DNA from: a candidate division NPL-UPA2 bacterium Unc8
GTDB lineage: Bacteria > NPL-UPA2
Direction: 5' to 3'
NCBI GenBank assembly: GCA_003574845.1
Contig: NDHY01000006.1
Coordinates: forward strand, 1 to 58,174
DNA length: 58,174 bases
The position numbers and the translations under genes are program-made. The notes under the pieces are model-generated. The model did no database searches, was not told the DNA's origin, and saw nothing but the letters and a program-made list of their open reading frames with translations. Below are positions 36,007 to 43,714 of the stretch, in pieces. Within the stretch, counting starts at the first letter, position 1; the number at the start of each line of letters is the position of its first letter.

Positions 36007-36123
36007 ATCCTAATTTCTAAGCACTAAACAAATCCAACTATCAAAATCTCAAATATGAGGCAGTTTTGAACATTTGTGCCTTTGGATTTTGGATTTGTTT
36101 AGGATTTGGGGTTTCGGATTTAG
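36003..36123. repeat. Heptamer hairpin array H7 between mrpG and the MbhD-like gene
   Basis: Left units begin TAA every 7 nt (36004, 36011, 36018, 36025). Right units carry TTTA/TTTG every 7 nt. Exact complementary pairs are CTAAATCC (36003-36010) with GGATTTAG (36116-36123), and an 11-bp pair at 36025-36035 and 36091-36101. The element fills the 129-nt gap and would fold into a long hairpin. Confidence 0.85.
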
Positions 36124-36135
36124 AGTTTAAACAAT

Positions 36136-36378
36136 ATGGGGATACTTGAGTTCATACTGATGTCTTTTCTGGTAATACTGGCCATCGCAGTGGTCTTCGC
36201 GCGTGATTTGCTCGCCGCAACCATCGTTTTCCTGGTCTATAGCCTGATAATGGCCATAGTGTTCACCCAGTTAAAAGCCCCTGATGTAGCCTTAACCGAG
36301 GCAGCAGTGGGGGCCGGAATTACCACCTTGCTTTTCATTATCACTATAGCCAAAACAACCAGGAGGGAAGAAGAATGA
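36136..36378 (+). CDS. MbhD-like antiporter module subunit (MrpA C-terminal part)
   Basis: The 80-residue protein has two to three membrane segments and the MbhD/DUF4040 signature: an acidic residue in LKAPDVALTEAAVGAG. In Mrp this region is part of MrpA, while in Mbh and Mbs complexes it is a separate subunit. It overlaps the next gene by 4 nt. Confidence 0.85.
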   Translation: MGILEFILMSFLVILAIAVVFARDLLAATIVFLVYSLIMAIVFTQLKAPDVALTEAAVGAGITTLLFIITIAKTTRREEE

Positions 36379-36653
36379 TTAAGCAAGTGGCGTCACTTAT
36401 TGTCTTGCTGGGGATCGGTATCATACTCACCATGGCGGTGATCGATATGCCAGCATTTGGCGACCCGGAGGCACCCGCTCATCGCCATGTCGCCCCGCGG
36501 TATATTGCCCTGGCCGAGGAGGAAACCGGGGTGACCAATATGGTTACCGCAATCCTCGCCGACTACCGTGGATATGACACCCTGGGCGAGCTTACGGTGA
36601 TATTTGCCGCCGGAGCAGCAGTGTTATCATTGCTGGGGAGCAAGCACGAATGA
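36375..36653 (+). CDS. MbhE-like antiporter module subunit
   Basis: The 92-residue protein resembles MbhE (the other part of the MrpA C-terminus). It has an N-terminal membrane helix, a loop with TNMVTAILADYRGYDTLGE, and a second helix. The TGE/YDTLGE motif is typical. ATGA overlaps link it to both neighbours. Confidence 0.85.
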   Translation: MIKQVASLIVLLGIGIILTMAVIDMPAFGDPEAPAHRHVAPRYIALAEEETGVTNMVTAILADYRGYDTLGELTVIFAAGAAVLSLLGSKHE

Positions 36654-37072
36654 CGACAGTAGTTATTCAGACAATCGGTCGGATATTGGTGCCATTTATA
36701 CAACTGTTTGGGCTATATGTCATCATACATGGACCGGTGAGCCCCGGCGGCGGCTTCCAGGGCGGGGTAATTGTGGGGGCGAGCATGATTTTGCTGGCGT
36801 TGTCTTACGATTTATCCAGCGCCGAAGCCAGGGCAAGCCACAAGGTGAGAATCGCTATGGATAGCACCGGCGCTCTGCTCTTCGCCGGAATCGGGTTAGT
36901 TGCTTTGCTGGCCGGGGGGTTTTTCCTGGAGTATGGTATAATTCCACTCCCAATGGCCCCGGCCGAAGTCAGGGGGATTTTCATTCTGCTGGTCGGGGTG
37001 GCCATCGGAATTCACATCATGGCACTGGCAGCCTCATTATTCCTGCATCTGGCGGAAGAGCATGAGATTTGA
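36650..37072 (+). CDS. mrpB: Mrp-type antiporter subunit B
   Basis: The 140-residue protein has four membrane segments and the MrpB/MbhF pattern: LYVIIHGPVSPGGGFQGGVIVGA near residue 22. It overlaps mrpC by 11 nt. The order MbhD-MbhE-B-C-D is the order of Mbh/Mbs-type modules rather than that of canonical seven-gene mrp operons that begin with mrpA. Confidence 0.9.
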   Translation: MTTVVIQTIGRILVPFIQLFGLYVIIHGPVSPGGGFQGGVIVGASMILLALSYDLSSAEARASHKVRIAMDSTGALLFAGIGLVALLAGGFFLEYGIIPLPMAPAEVRGIFILLVGVAIGIHIMALAASLFLHLAEEHEI

Positions 37073-37403
37073 GTTCATCGCGGTCAATTTCCCTTATTTT
37101 GTTTCTGTCGCCCTGCTCCTCGTGGGGCTCTACGCCATGATAGTGCGGAAAAACCTGATCAAGAAGATTATGGGCCTGAATATCTTCTCCACTTCGGTTC
37201 TCTTCTTTTTGATAGCAGCGGGCTACAAAGAGGGTGGAGCGCCTCCCATAAGGGTGCCGGGGATAGAGGTATATGTGAATCCACTGCCCCATGCCCTGGT
37301 GCTCACCGGAATTGTGGTCGCCCTGGCGCTGACCACCTTTGCCCTCGCTCTGGTGATAAAGATATATAAAGAATACGGAACGATAGATTCGGACAAACTT
37401 TAA
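37062..37403 (+). CDS. mrpC: Mrp-type antiporter subunit C (NuoK-like)
   Basis: The 113-residue NuoK/MrpC homologue has three membrane helices, with GLYAMIVRKNLIKKIMGLNI in the first part and TGIVVALALTTFALAL in the last. The stop TAA (37401-37403) is followed within 3 nt by array H8. Confidence 0.9.
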   Translation: MRFEFIAVNFPYFVSVALLLVGLYAMIVRKNLIKKIMGLNIFSTSVLFFLIAAGYKEGGAPPIRVPGIEVYVNPLPHALVLTGIVVALALTTFALALVIKIYKEYGTIDSDKL

Positions 37404-37405
37404 CA

Positions 37406-37466
37406 GGTTCAAAGTTCCATGGTTCACAGTTCAAAGTTGTGAACCGTGAACCGTGAACCGTGAACC
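37406..37466. repeat. Heptamer hairpin array H8 between mrpC and mrpD
   Basis: The left arm has GGTTC/AGTTC units at 37406, 37413, 37421, 37428 and 37435. The right arm has GAACC at 37441, 37448, 37455 and 37462. GTTC and GAAC cores are complementary. It occupies nearly the whole gap and gives the first codons of a possible GTG-started mrpD. Confidence 0.85.
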
Positions 37467-37471
37467 CGACT

Positions 37472-38998
37472 ATGGATCATGCTCCTATACTAGTAGTCAT
37501 AGCGCCATTTGTTGGTGCTTATTTGATTCCGTTGCTGGGCCTGTGGAAGGAAAAACTTTGTTATCCGGTCGCCACGGTAGCGGCATTGCTCTCAGCATTC
37601 TTCTCATTCTGGCTAACCGCCTCCGTGCTGGAGTTGGGTACCATTCGGTATTACGTGGGGGGCTGGGAGCCCCCCTGGGGTATCGAGTTAGTAGTAGACC
37701 CGCTCAGCGCTTTCATGTGTCTTACCATATCCCTGGTGAGTCTATTCGCGGTGATATATTCTAAGAACTACATTGGGAGGGAGCTCCCGGGGGGAAAGAC
37801 GACTTCCTACTATACACTGATATTGCTCCTCATCGGTGGCATGCTGGGGGCGGTGGTTACCGGTGACCTTTTTAACTTATTTGTATTGACCGAGATATTC
37901 TCCGTAGCCGCATACGCCCTGGTATGCATCGGCCGGAAAAGAGGTTCGCTCATCGCCAGCTACCGCTATCTGATACTGGCGTCAATTGGCACCAGTCTCA
38001 TACTTCTGGGTACCGGCTACCTCTACGTAGTCACCGGTACGCTCAACATGGCGGATCTTGCGGCGAGACTCCCCGCCCTTTATGACTCCTGGGTAGTAAT
38101 TGGCGCTATGGCCTTTCTCGTGGTGGGTTTCGGTATCAAGACTGCTCTTTTCCCCCTGCATACCTGGCTGCCCGACGCGCATTCCATCGCGCCAGCGCCG
38201 ATAAGCGTCATTCTTTCTGCACTGGTGATAAAAGTGGGCGCCTATTCGATCATCAGAGTACTTTTCTCTATCTTCGGGGTTGAATTTATCACCGGGCCGA
38301 TACCTATTGCATCGGTGCTGACATGGGTGGCGGCGGTGGGCATACTCATGGGTTCCCTGTTCGCCATATCGCAAACGGATATCAAGAGGATGTTAGCCTA
38401 TTCCAGTGTGGCCCACATCGGCTATGTGGTAATGGGCGTTGGATTGGCCATGGAGATCGGCATGACGGGGGGAATACTTCATATCTTTAACCATGCCCTG
38501 GCAAAAGGGTGTCTCTTCTTCTGCGCCGGGGCGGTGATCTATCAGACCGGGATTCGCAGCATAGACGATTTCCGTGGTTTAGGCAGTAAGATGCCGGTTA
38601 CGATGGCAGCCTTCACCCTGGCAGCGGCCTCAATGGTAGGAATCCCACCGACCGCCGGGTTCATGAGCAAACTCTATCTCGCCCTGGGGACTCTGGAAGC
38701 AGGAGCGTGGGTTTTCCTCATAGTCATACTGGTCGGCAGCTTTCTGACCGCGGTATTCTATCTCCGGGTTGTTAACCTCATCTACTTTGGTGAGTCAAGA
38801 GTCAAGAGTCAAGAGTCAAGAGTCGGGGTGGGGGACTCCAGACTCCAGACTCCAGACTCCAGACTCTTTAGGGAAGTCCCCCTCACGATGCTGATACCCA
38901 TAATTATCCTGGCGCTGGGGTGCACACTCTTCGGCATATTTGTATTTATACCCCTATCAGTGGTGGAGCCAGCAGTTAAGTTGTTGTTGGGAAATTGA
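37472..38998 (+). CDS. mrpD: Antiporter-like membrane subunit (MrpD/NuoM type) with in-frame heptamer insert
   Basis: The protein (508 residues from ATG 37472) is a 14-helix proton/sodium-pumping subunit. The key Glu is in LFNLFVLTEIFSVAAYAL, and the Lys-bearing helices include KTALFPLHTWLPDAH and LSALVIKVGAYSIIR. A GTG at 37460 would add four array-encoded residues, so I prefer the ATG, although neither has a good SD. Residues about 440-465 are encoded by a perfect 75-nt heptamer hairpin (H9) that keeps the frame and lies in the loop before the last helix. Confidence 0.92.
   Translation: MDHAPILVVIAPFVGAYLIPLLGLWKEKLCYPVATVAALLSAFFSFWLTASVLELGTIRYYVGGWEPPWGIELVVDPLSAFMCLTISLVSLFAVIYSKNYIGRELPGGKTTSYYTLILLLIGGMLGAVVTGDLFNLFVLTEIFSVAAYALVCIGRKRGSLIASYRYLILASIGTSLILLGTGYLYVVTGTLNMADLAARLPALYDSWVVIGAMAFLVVGFGIKTALFPLHTWLPDAHSIAPAPISVILSALVIKVGAYSIIRVLFSIFGVEFITGPIPIASVLTWVAAVGILMGSLFAISQTDIKRMLAYSSVAHIGYVVMGVGLAMEIGMTGGILHIFNHALAKGCLFFCAGAVIYQTGIRSIDDFRGLGSKMPVTMAAFTLAAASMVGIPPTAGFMSKLYLALGTLEAGAWVFLIVILVGSFLTAVFYLRVVNLIYFGESRVKSQESRVGVGDSRLQTPDSRLFREVPLTMLIPIIILALGCTLFGIFVFIPLSVVEPAVKLLLGN
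38792..38866. repeat. Heptamer hairpin array H9 inside mrpD
   Basis: Five GAGTC cores at exact 7-nt steps (38792 to 38820) face five GACTC cores at exact 7-nt steps (38834 to 38862), with a 9-nt G-rich loop. The total is 75 nt, 25 codons, in frame. It encodes a hydrophilic Ser/Arg/Asp-rich loop. This is the clearest example of the family. Confidence 0.95.
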
Positions 38999-39063
38999 GT
39001 ATCGAGTTCTGAGTATTGAGTATTGAGGAGGAGAGGTGGGCGGCCTCAGAACTCAGAACTCTA
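38997..39063. repeat. Heptamer hairpin array H10 between mrpD and the antiporter pseudogene
   Basis: GAGTATC/GAGTTCT/GAGTATT units start every 7 nt from 38997, overlapping the TGA stop of mrpD (38996-38998). CTC cores at 39045, 39052 and 39059 form the complementary right arm, and the pseudogene ATG follows at 39068. Confidence 0.85.
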
Positions 39064-39067
39064 AACT

Positions 39068-40157
39068 ATGTCATATTTACCGGTCATTGCAGTGCTGGCA
39101 CCGATGCTGTTGGGCATTGTGGTGTACTATGTCGGGGGAAAGTCCGAAAAGGCGAGAGACATCCTCTCCATCGCCACCTGTGTGGGGTCTTTTCTGGCCG
39201 TCGCGGCAATGGCTCCTGCCGTCCTCGGTGGCAAGGTTATCGAATTCGTGCTGGTCTCCGGGGAGATTGCCCCCGTCGAAATCGCCTTCAGGGTGGACCA
39301 GCTCAGCTTGACTATAGCTCTGATGTGTTATCGGTGCCGCGTGCAAGGCAGGCATCTTTCCGGTGCATGTCTGGCTGCCAGTGGCACACCCAATAGCGCC
39401 CTCTCCGGCGAGCGCCATACTCTCCGGGGTGCTGGTCAAAGAGGGTTGCTATCTCATGATACGGGTAATCTACGATGTGTTTGGAGCGGACCTGGTGGCC
39501 ACGACTGGCCTCCACGTCGCTCTGGCGATACTCGCCGGATTTACCATGCTCTTTGGCGCGGCAGTGGCCATCAAACAGACTGATCTAAAGACCATGCTGG
39601 GCTACTCGACCATTGCACAGATGGGATAGATCTTCCTGGGGATGTCATTCCTTACCATGAGCGGACTGCAGGGAGCGATAGTGCACATTATCCACCACTC
39701 GATGATGAAAAGCGCCTTGTTCCTCGCTGCAGGGGCGATCATCTACAAGACCGGAATCAGGGGGATCGATAAGATGGCCGGGATTGGGAAGAAGATGCCG
39801 GTTACGATGTTAGTGTTCAGCATAGCGGCGCTCTCGATGATGGGGATACCGCCCCTGGCCGGCTTTATCAGCAAATGGACGCTTGCCATGGGCGCCCTGG
39901 AGACGGGAGAGCCGGTATTCATGGTATCCATCTTGCTGTTGATCCTGAGCGGTATTATGAACGCCATCTATTTCGTGCCCATCATCATCAAGGCCTACTT
40001 TGGCGCCAACGAATATGAGGGAGGATATGATGATGCGCCTCCCTCAATGTTGCTGCCAATGATGATACTGGCACTGGGGATTATCATATTCGGCATATTT
40101 ACCAACCTGAGCTTCTCCGCCATAATTCCTGCAGCCAGGGCATTACTGGAGCCGTAA
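39068..40157 (+). pseudogene. Second MrpD/NuoM-type subunit, degraded
   Basis: This is a relic of a NuoM/MrpD-like protein. The first 86 or so codons (SYLPVIAVLAPMLLG to LSLTIALM) are intact. Then the sequence jumps, in another frame, to AACKAGIFPVHVWLPVAHPIAPSP (about 39332 onward), which normally lies some 120-150 residues further on. The region with the essential Glu helix is absent. A TAG at 39627-39629 interrupts the rest (AQMG, stop, IFLGMS), and the final part 39642-40157 is open to the normal C-terminus. A deletion, a frame change and a nonsense codon together argue for real decay, not a single sequencing error. Confidence 0.85.
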
Positions 40158-42010
40158 TGGGAGCGATTCATCCGGCGGTCATATTCTTTGTCGGGGCGGC
40201 CCTCATACCATTCTTCAAGGGGACGGGCCAGAGGATCTTCGTAGTGGGTGTGGCTCTGGCCGCCTTTGTCTATATGCTATTTATCGAGCCACAAATAGGG
40301 TGGAGGTTTTCCTTTTTAGGGTTCAATGTCGTTCTCCTCAATGCCGATAGATTAAGCCTCTTTGTGGGACATATCTTCACCCTCATCGGGCTGCTGATTA
40401 TTCTCTACTCTATTCACGTCAAAGAAAATGAACATCATATTTTCTCTTTCCTCTACATTGGCAGTTCGCTGGGTGTGGTGTTTGCGGGTGACTTCTTCAC
40501 CTTCTTCATTTTCTGGGAGATGCTGGCGGTTACCGCAGCTATTCTCATATGGCTTAAGAAGGACGAGAGATCGCTGGGGGCAGGATTCAGGTACCTCATA
40601 ATGCATCTTATCGGCGGGGGCATTCTGCTCATGGGGATATTGCTGCATTTCTTGGCCACAGGCTCAATGGAGATCGGTGGGTTAACCGGAGTGCCGTTTG
40701 CCCTTATCCTGATAGGCATCGGATTTAAGGCCACCTTCATCCCATTCCATACCTGGTTGCCAGATGCCTATCCCAAAACCTCCTTCACCGTCAGCGTCCT
40801 CCTGAGCGTCTTCACCACCAAAGCCGGCGTGTATGCCCTGGCGAGGTTATTCCCCGGGATTGAGATAGTGGCCTATATGGGGGGAGTCATGGCTCTCTAC
40901 GGAGTTATCTTCGCCTTACTCCAGAGCAATGCCCGGAAATTGTTATCGTATCACATCATCAGCCAGGTCGGTTACATGGTGGCCGGTGTGGGAATGGGAA
41001 CCGCCATGGGCGTAGATGGGGGACTGTCCCACGTCTGGAATCACATATTATACAAATCATTGCTGTTCATGTGCATCGGGGCGGTAATCTATCGAACAGA
41101 AAAGAATGATCTCACCGAACTGGGAGGGCTGGCCAGGAAGATGCCCATAACCACGATCGCTTGCATCATCGCCGCCCTCTCTATCGCTGGTGTGCCTCCG
41201 TTCAACGGGTTCGTGAGCAAAGCGATGGTATACAAAGCCGCCGATTACCATGATGTGTTATATTGGATGCTGAAACTGGCATCGGTGGGGACCTTCCTAT
41301 CCTTTTGTAAGTTCACCTACTTTGGATTTCTGAGAAAAAAGGAAATCGAAGCCAGGGAAGCTCCCCTCACGATGACTATCCCCATGATCATCGTCGCTTT
41401 CTTATGCGTTCTGGGAGGTGTTTACCCGAATTTGCTGGGGAACATTCTCCCATATCAGAGCGAGCTCCATGTGTATACGCTAGGCAAACTGACCGACACC
41501 ATGCTACTCTTAGGGGTGTCCGGAGCAATATTCCTCTTCGCTAGAAGGCTCTTTGAGCCTCACGAGAGAGAGAGCCCCGACTTTGATTACCTCTACATAA
41601 GAGTGGCCGGCGGCTTCATGTGGTTTTGCAGGAATCCGGTCTCCTCCTTTGGCAGTTTGATAGATCTGGCTTATGCAAGAGTGGCAAAGGGCTTCATCTG
41701 GTTTTGCAGGAATCCTGTCTCATCCCTGGCGGCTGGTGTGGATCTGATGTTTGCCCGGGTTGCCCGAATACTGGTGGGGACGGATAGATATTCACCGATG
41801 ATAGCCGCTGCACGTCTGGCACACTGGATGGACCGGCTATCCCTGGCAGCGGAAAAAGCGGCCGCGCGTGGAGAGGAAAGAAGGAAAATGGTCACACAGG
41901 GGCAAACGAAGGTCGATGTCAGAAGCATAGACTCAGCCCTGTTCCTGGTGGCGGTAATGTTATTAATATTTCTGGTATATATGACACTGGTGTATATTTT
42001 GGCGGGTTAA
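40157..42010 (+). CDS. NuoL/HyfB-like antiporter subunit with tandem repeat near C-terminus
   Basis: The 617-residue membrane protein is a third antiporter-like subunit. Motifs are FFIFWEMLAVTAA (key Glu), KATFIPFHTWLPDAYP and the Lys-containing helix LSVFTTKAGVYALAR. Residues about 470-545 contain a 26-residue tandem repeat (WFCRNPVSS twice), probably on an amphipathic lateral segment, and a final membrane helix lies at 594-615. It begins on the last base of the upstream pseudogene (TAATG). With one MrpD-like subunit destroyed, two antiporter-like subunits remain. Confidence 0.9.
   Translation: MGAIHPAVIFFVGAALIPFFKGTGQRIFVVGVALAAFVYMLFIEPQIGWRFSFLGFNVVLLNADRLSLFVGHIFTLIGLLIILYSIHVKENEHHIFSFLYIGSSLGVVFAGDFFTFFIFWEMLAVTAAILIWLKKDERSLGAGFRYLIMHLIGGGILLMGILLHFLATGSMEIGGLTGVPFALILIGIGFKATFIPFHTWLPDAYPKTSFTVSVLLSVFTTKAGVYALARLFPGIEIVAYMGGVMALYGVIFALLQSNARKLLSYHIISQVGYMVAGVGMGTAMGVDGGLSHVWNHILYKSLLFMCIGAVIYRTEKNDLTELGGLARKMPITTIACIIAALSIAGVPPFNGFVSKAMVYKAADYHDVLYWMLKLASVGTFLSFCKFTYFGFLRKKEIEAREAPLTMTIPMIIVAFLCVLGGVYPNLLGNILPYQSELHVYTLGKLTDTMLLLGVSGAIFLFARRLFEPHERESPDFDYLYIRVAGGFMWFCRNPVSSFGSLIDLAYARVAKGFIWFCRNPVSSLAAGVDLMFARVARILVGTDRYSPMIAAARLAHWMDRLSLAAEKAAARGEERRKMVTQGQTKVDVRSIDSALFLVAVMLLIFLVYMTLVYILAG
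41597..41765 (+). repeat. 78-nt tandem duplication within the NuoL-like gene
   Basis: AAGAGTGGC recurs at 41599 and 41677, and GATCTG at 41663 and 41741, both 78 nt apart. The unit encodes 26 residues containing RVAxGFxWFCRNPVSS; about two and a half copies are present, with synonymous and conservative differences. Confidence 0.85.
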
Positions 42011-42027
42011 CAAAGGAGGGCATTGAT

Positions 42028-42765
42028 GTGTCGCGCTTTCATTACTGGTCAATGGTGGGAAGCAACGTCTGGTTAGCTATTCTCGCCGGGTACTTGAATG
42101 CATTCTCTACTGTGGCGCTTCTTTTTGAAAGGTCAGCTCACATGAGTGGACGAGCTACTGATTTGGGAAGGGGCTTTATGGCTTTTTTTGTGCTCACTGA
42201 TGCTGCCGAGAGAACCAGGCTTTTTGAGGAAGCTGTGATTATTCTCATAATTACGGCTTCTTTTCTTGCCGGCGCCATACTTGGAGCTAAACTTATGCGA
42301 ACTATTGGGCTGGGAAAAACCATTATGATGATTGGAGTTTTCATTGGCGTTTCCTCTATAATGGTACTTATAGGACTCCCATCAGGGGTAATAAATGTTT
42401 TCAGCCTTGAAAGGTCCCTTTGGGCAATTCTATTGTGTATTCCCATGGGGATACAGAACGCCGCCACCAGTGTTACCTCTATGGGGCGATCTACCCATGT
42501 AACAGGTACTCTAACCGACTTGGGCATTTCTATAGCCGAGGGAACCTATAAGAAAACAATTCACTTATCTTGCCGCTGGGGAGGCTTTGTAGGAGGAAGC
42601 GGTATCGGGCTGGGTATCTTTCTTGCCGTCCCTTCCCTCTCTACCCAATTACTAATCCTGGCCCTATGCGCTCTTTTAACCGGTGCTTTCTTTGCTCATC
42701 CTGCTGTAAGGAGAAAGCTGGGCACAGTACTCCAGTTCCAGGAGCCATTAGCAACGGCAATTTAA
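42028..42765 (+). CDS. DUF1275 (YoaK-type) membrane protein
   Basis: The 245-residue protein has about six membrane segments and the DUF1275 pattern GYLNAFSTVALLFERSAHMSGRATDLG near residue 21. The start is GTG at 42028, eight bases after AAAGGAGG. The function of this family is unknown. It follows the antiporter operon by 17 nt and may be co-transcribed. Confidence 0.8.
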   Translation: MSRFHYWSMVGSNVWLAILAGYLNAFSTVALLFERSAHMSGRATDLGRGFMAFFVLTDAAERTRLFEEAVIILIITASFLAGAILGAKLMRTIGLGKTIMMIGVFIGVSSIMVLIGLPSGVINVFSLERSLWAILLCIPMGIQNAATSVTSMGRSTHVTGTLTDLGISIAEGTYKKTIHLSCRWGGFVGGSGIGLGIFLAVPSLSTQLLILALCALLTGAFFAHPAVRRKLGTVLQFQEPLATAI

Positions 42766-42854
42766 CATATGTTGGTTTTGACAATAAGAGGAATATGCAG
42801 TATAATTATAACCGCTGACGGGGGTCAGGGTTCACGGATCGGCAAAGGGAAAAA

Positions 42855-42958
42855 AGGCACAGAGGCACAAAGATAAATTCAAAAATCAAAAGTCAAAATT
42901 ACAATGCAAAATTAACTTTTAACTTGCACTTTTGCCTTTTGACTTTTAACTTTTGAAT
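42855..42958. repeat. Heptamer hairpin array H11 with GGCACAAAG border
   Basis: The left border (42855-42872) is the same 18-nt block as in H1. ATTCAAAA (42877-42884) pairs with TTTTGAAT (42951-42958), and an 11-bp exact pair joins 42888-42898 and 42937-42947. TTTGACT/TTTAACT-type units recur every 7 nt. The element occupies the gap between the DUF1275 gene and the tRNA. Confidence 0.85.
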
Positions 42959-42995
42959 TAGTTCTTAAACTGGTGGCTGGTGCACTGGTGATGAT

Positions 42996-43069
42996 GGCGG
43001 TGTAGCTCAGTTGGTTAGAGCAGCGGAATCATAATCCGCGTGTCCGGGGTTCGAGTCCCTGCACCGCCA
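42996..43069 (+). tRNA. tRNA-Met (CAU), elongator type
   Basis: GGCGGTG at 42996-43002 pairs fully with CACCGCC at 43062-43068. The D arm has GCTC...GAGC, the anticodon stem is GCGGA/TCCGC with loop ATCATAA (anticodon CAT), and the T arm has GGTTCGAGTCC. The first pair G-C excludes an initiator tRNA. CCA is not encoded. A CAU tRNA could also be the lysidine-modified tRNA-Ile, but the acceptor stem is more like elongator Met. Confidence 0.95.
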
Positions 43070-43070
43070 T

Positions 43071-43105
43071 AGGCTGAAGGCAGAAGACTGTTAGGCTGAG
43101 GAAGA
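43071..43105. repeat. Heptamer array H12 after the tRNA
   Basis: AGGCTGA, AGGCAGA, AGACTGT, TAGGCTG and AGGAAGA follow one another in 7-nt steps from 43071, 2 nt after the tRNA discriminator base. It ends just before the SD of the AMMECR1 gene. Confidence 0.6.
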
Positions 43106-43114
43106 GGAAATTAG

Positions 43115-43672
43115 ATGGAGTTTAAGCCACTTAATAAGTCAGCTCAGGAAGAGTTATTATCAATTGCTCGTTTCTCCATCACAAGCTATGTCCTGGATGG
43201 AAAAATTCCTCTCTTTGAAGCGAAAGAGCCAGCGCTCAGTGAGAGGAGAGGCGTGTTTGTAACCATTATTAGCAGGGGAAACCTGAGAGGATGCATTGGG
43301 CAACATGAGTCGGACATTCCTCTTTGTCAACTGACAGCTCAAATGGCAGTAGCTGCCGCCTGCGATGACCCACGTTTTCCTCCTGTGATGAAAGAGGAGT
43401 TTGGTGAGATTAAAATAAAAATATCTGTATATCTTATGCCTCCGACTAAAATCAAGAACATTAATGAGTTTGAGATTGGAAGAGACGGAGTTATTATCAA
43501 GAAGGATGACTATTCAGCTACCTATCTCCCTGAGGTTGCCCTTGAGCAGGGTTGGGGGCGTCAGGAAATGTTGAGCAATCTTTGCCTGAAGGCAGGACTT
43601 GCTCCTGATGCCTGGCAGGAAGAAATAGAGCTATTTATCTACCGCACTCAGATGCTTGAGGAACAATTTTAA
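43115..43672 (+). CDS. amrA: AMMECR1-domain protein
   Basis: The 185-residue protein is a stand-alone AMMECR1 domain, as in the AmmeMemoRadiSam system protein A. The hallmark RGCIGQ is near residue 58, and the YLPEVALEQGWGRQEMLSNLC segment near residue 135 is typical. In many anaerobes it occurs with a radical SAM protein and a MEMO-like protein; here the next gene has a radical SAM domain, but of the TatD-associated type. Biochemical function is not established. Confidence 0.92.
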   Translation: MEFKPLNKSAQEELLSIARFSITSYVLDGKIPLFEAKEPALSERRGVFVTIISRGNLRGCIGQHESDIPLCQLTAQMAVAAACDDPRFPPVMKEEFGEIKIKISVYLMPPTKIKNINEFEIGRDGVIIKKDDYSATYLPEVALEQGWGRQEMLSNLCLKAGLAPDAWQEEIELFIYRTQMLEEQF

Positions 43673-43714
43673 TGCTGAATGCTGAATGCTGAATGCTGAG
43701 CGCTGAAGGCTAAT
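43673..43714. repeat. Heptamer array H13 filling the amrA-tatD gap
   Basis: Six heptamers (three TGCTGAA, then TGCTGAG, CGCTGAA, GGCTAAT) occupy exactly the 42 nt between the stop of the AMMECR1 gene and the ATG at 43715. No base is left over. Confidence 0.92.

Noticed and set aside
39068..39583. Independent short gene
   Set aside because: Only its first 86 codons match the antiporter family; the rest is an out-of-frame reading of the same gene.
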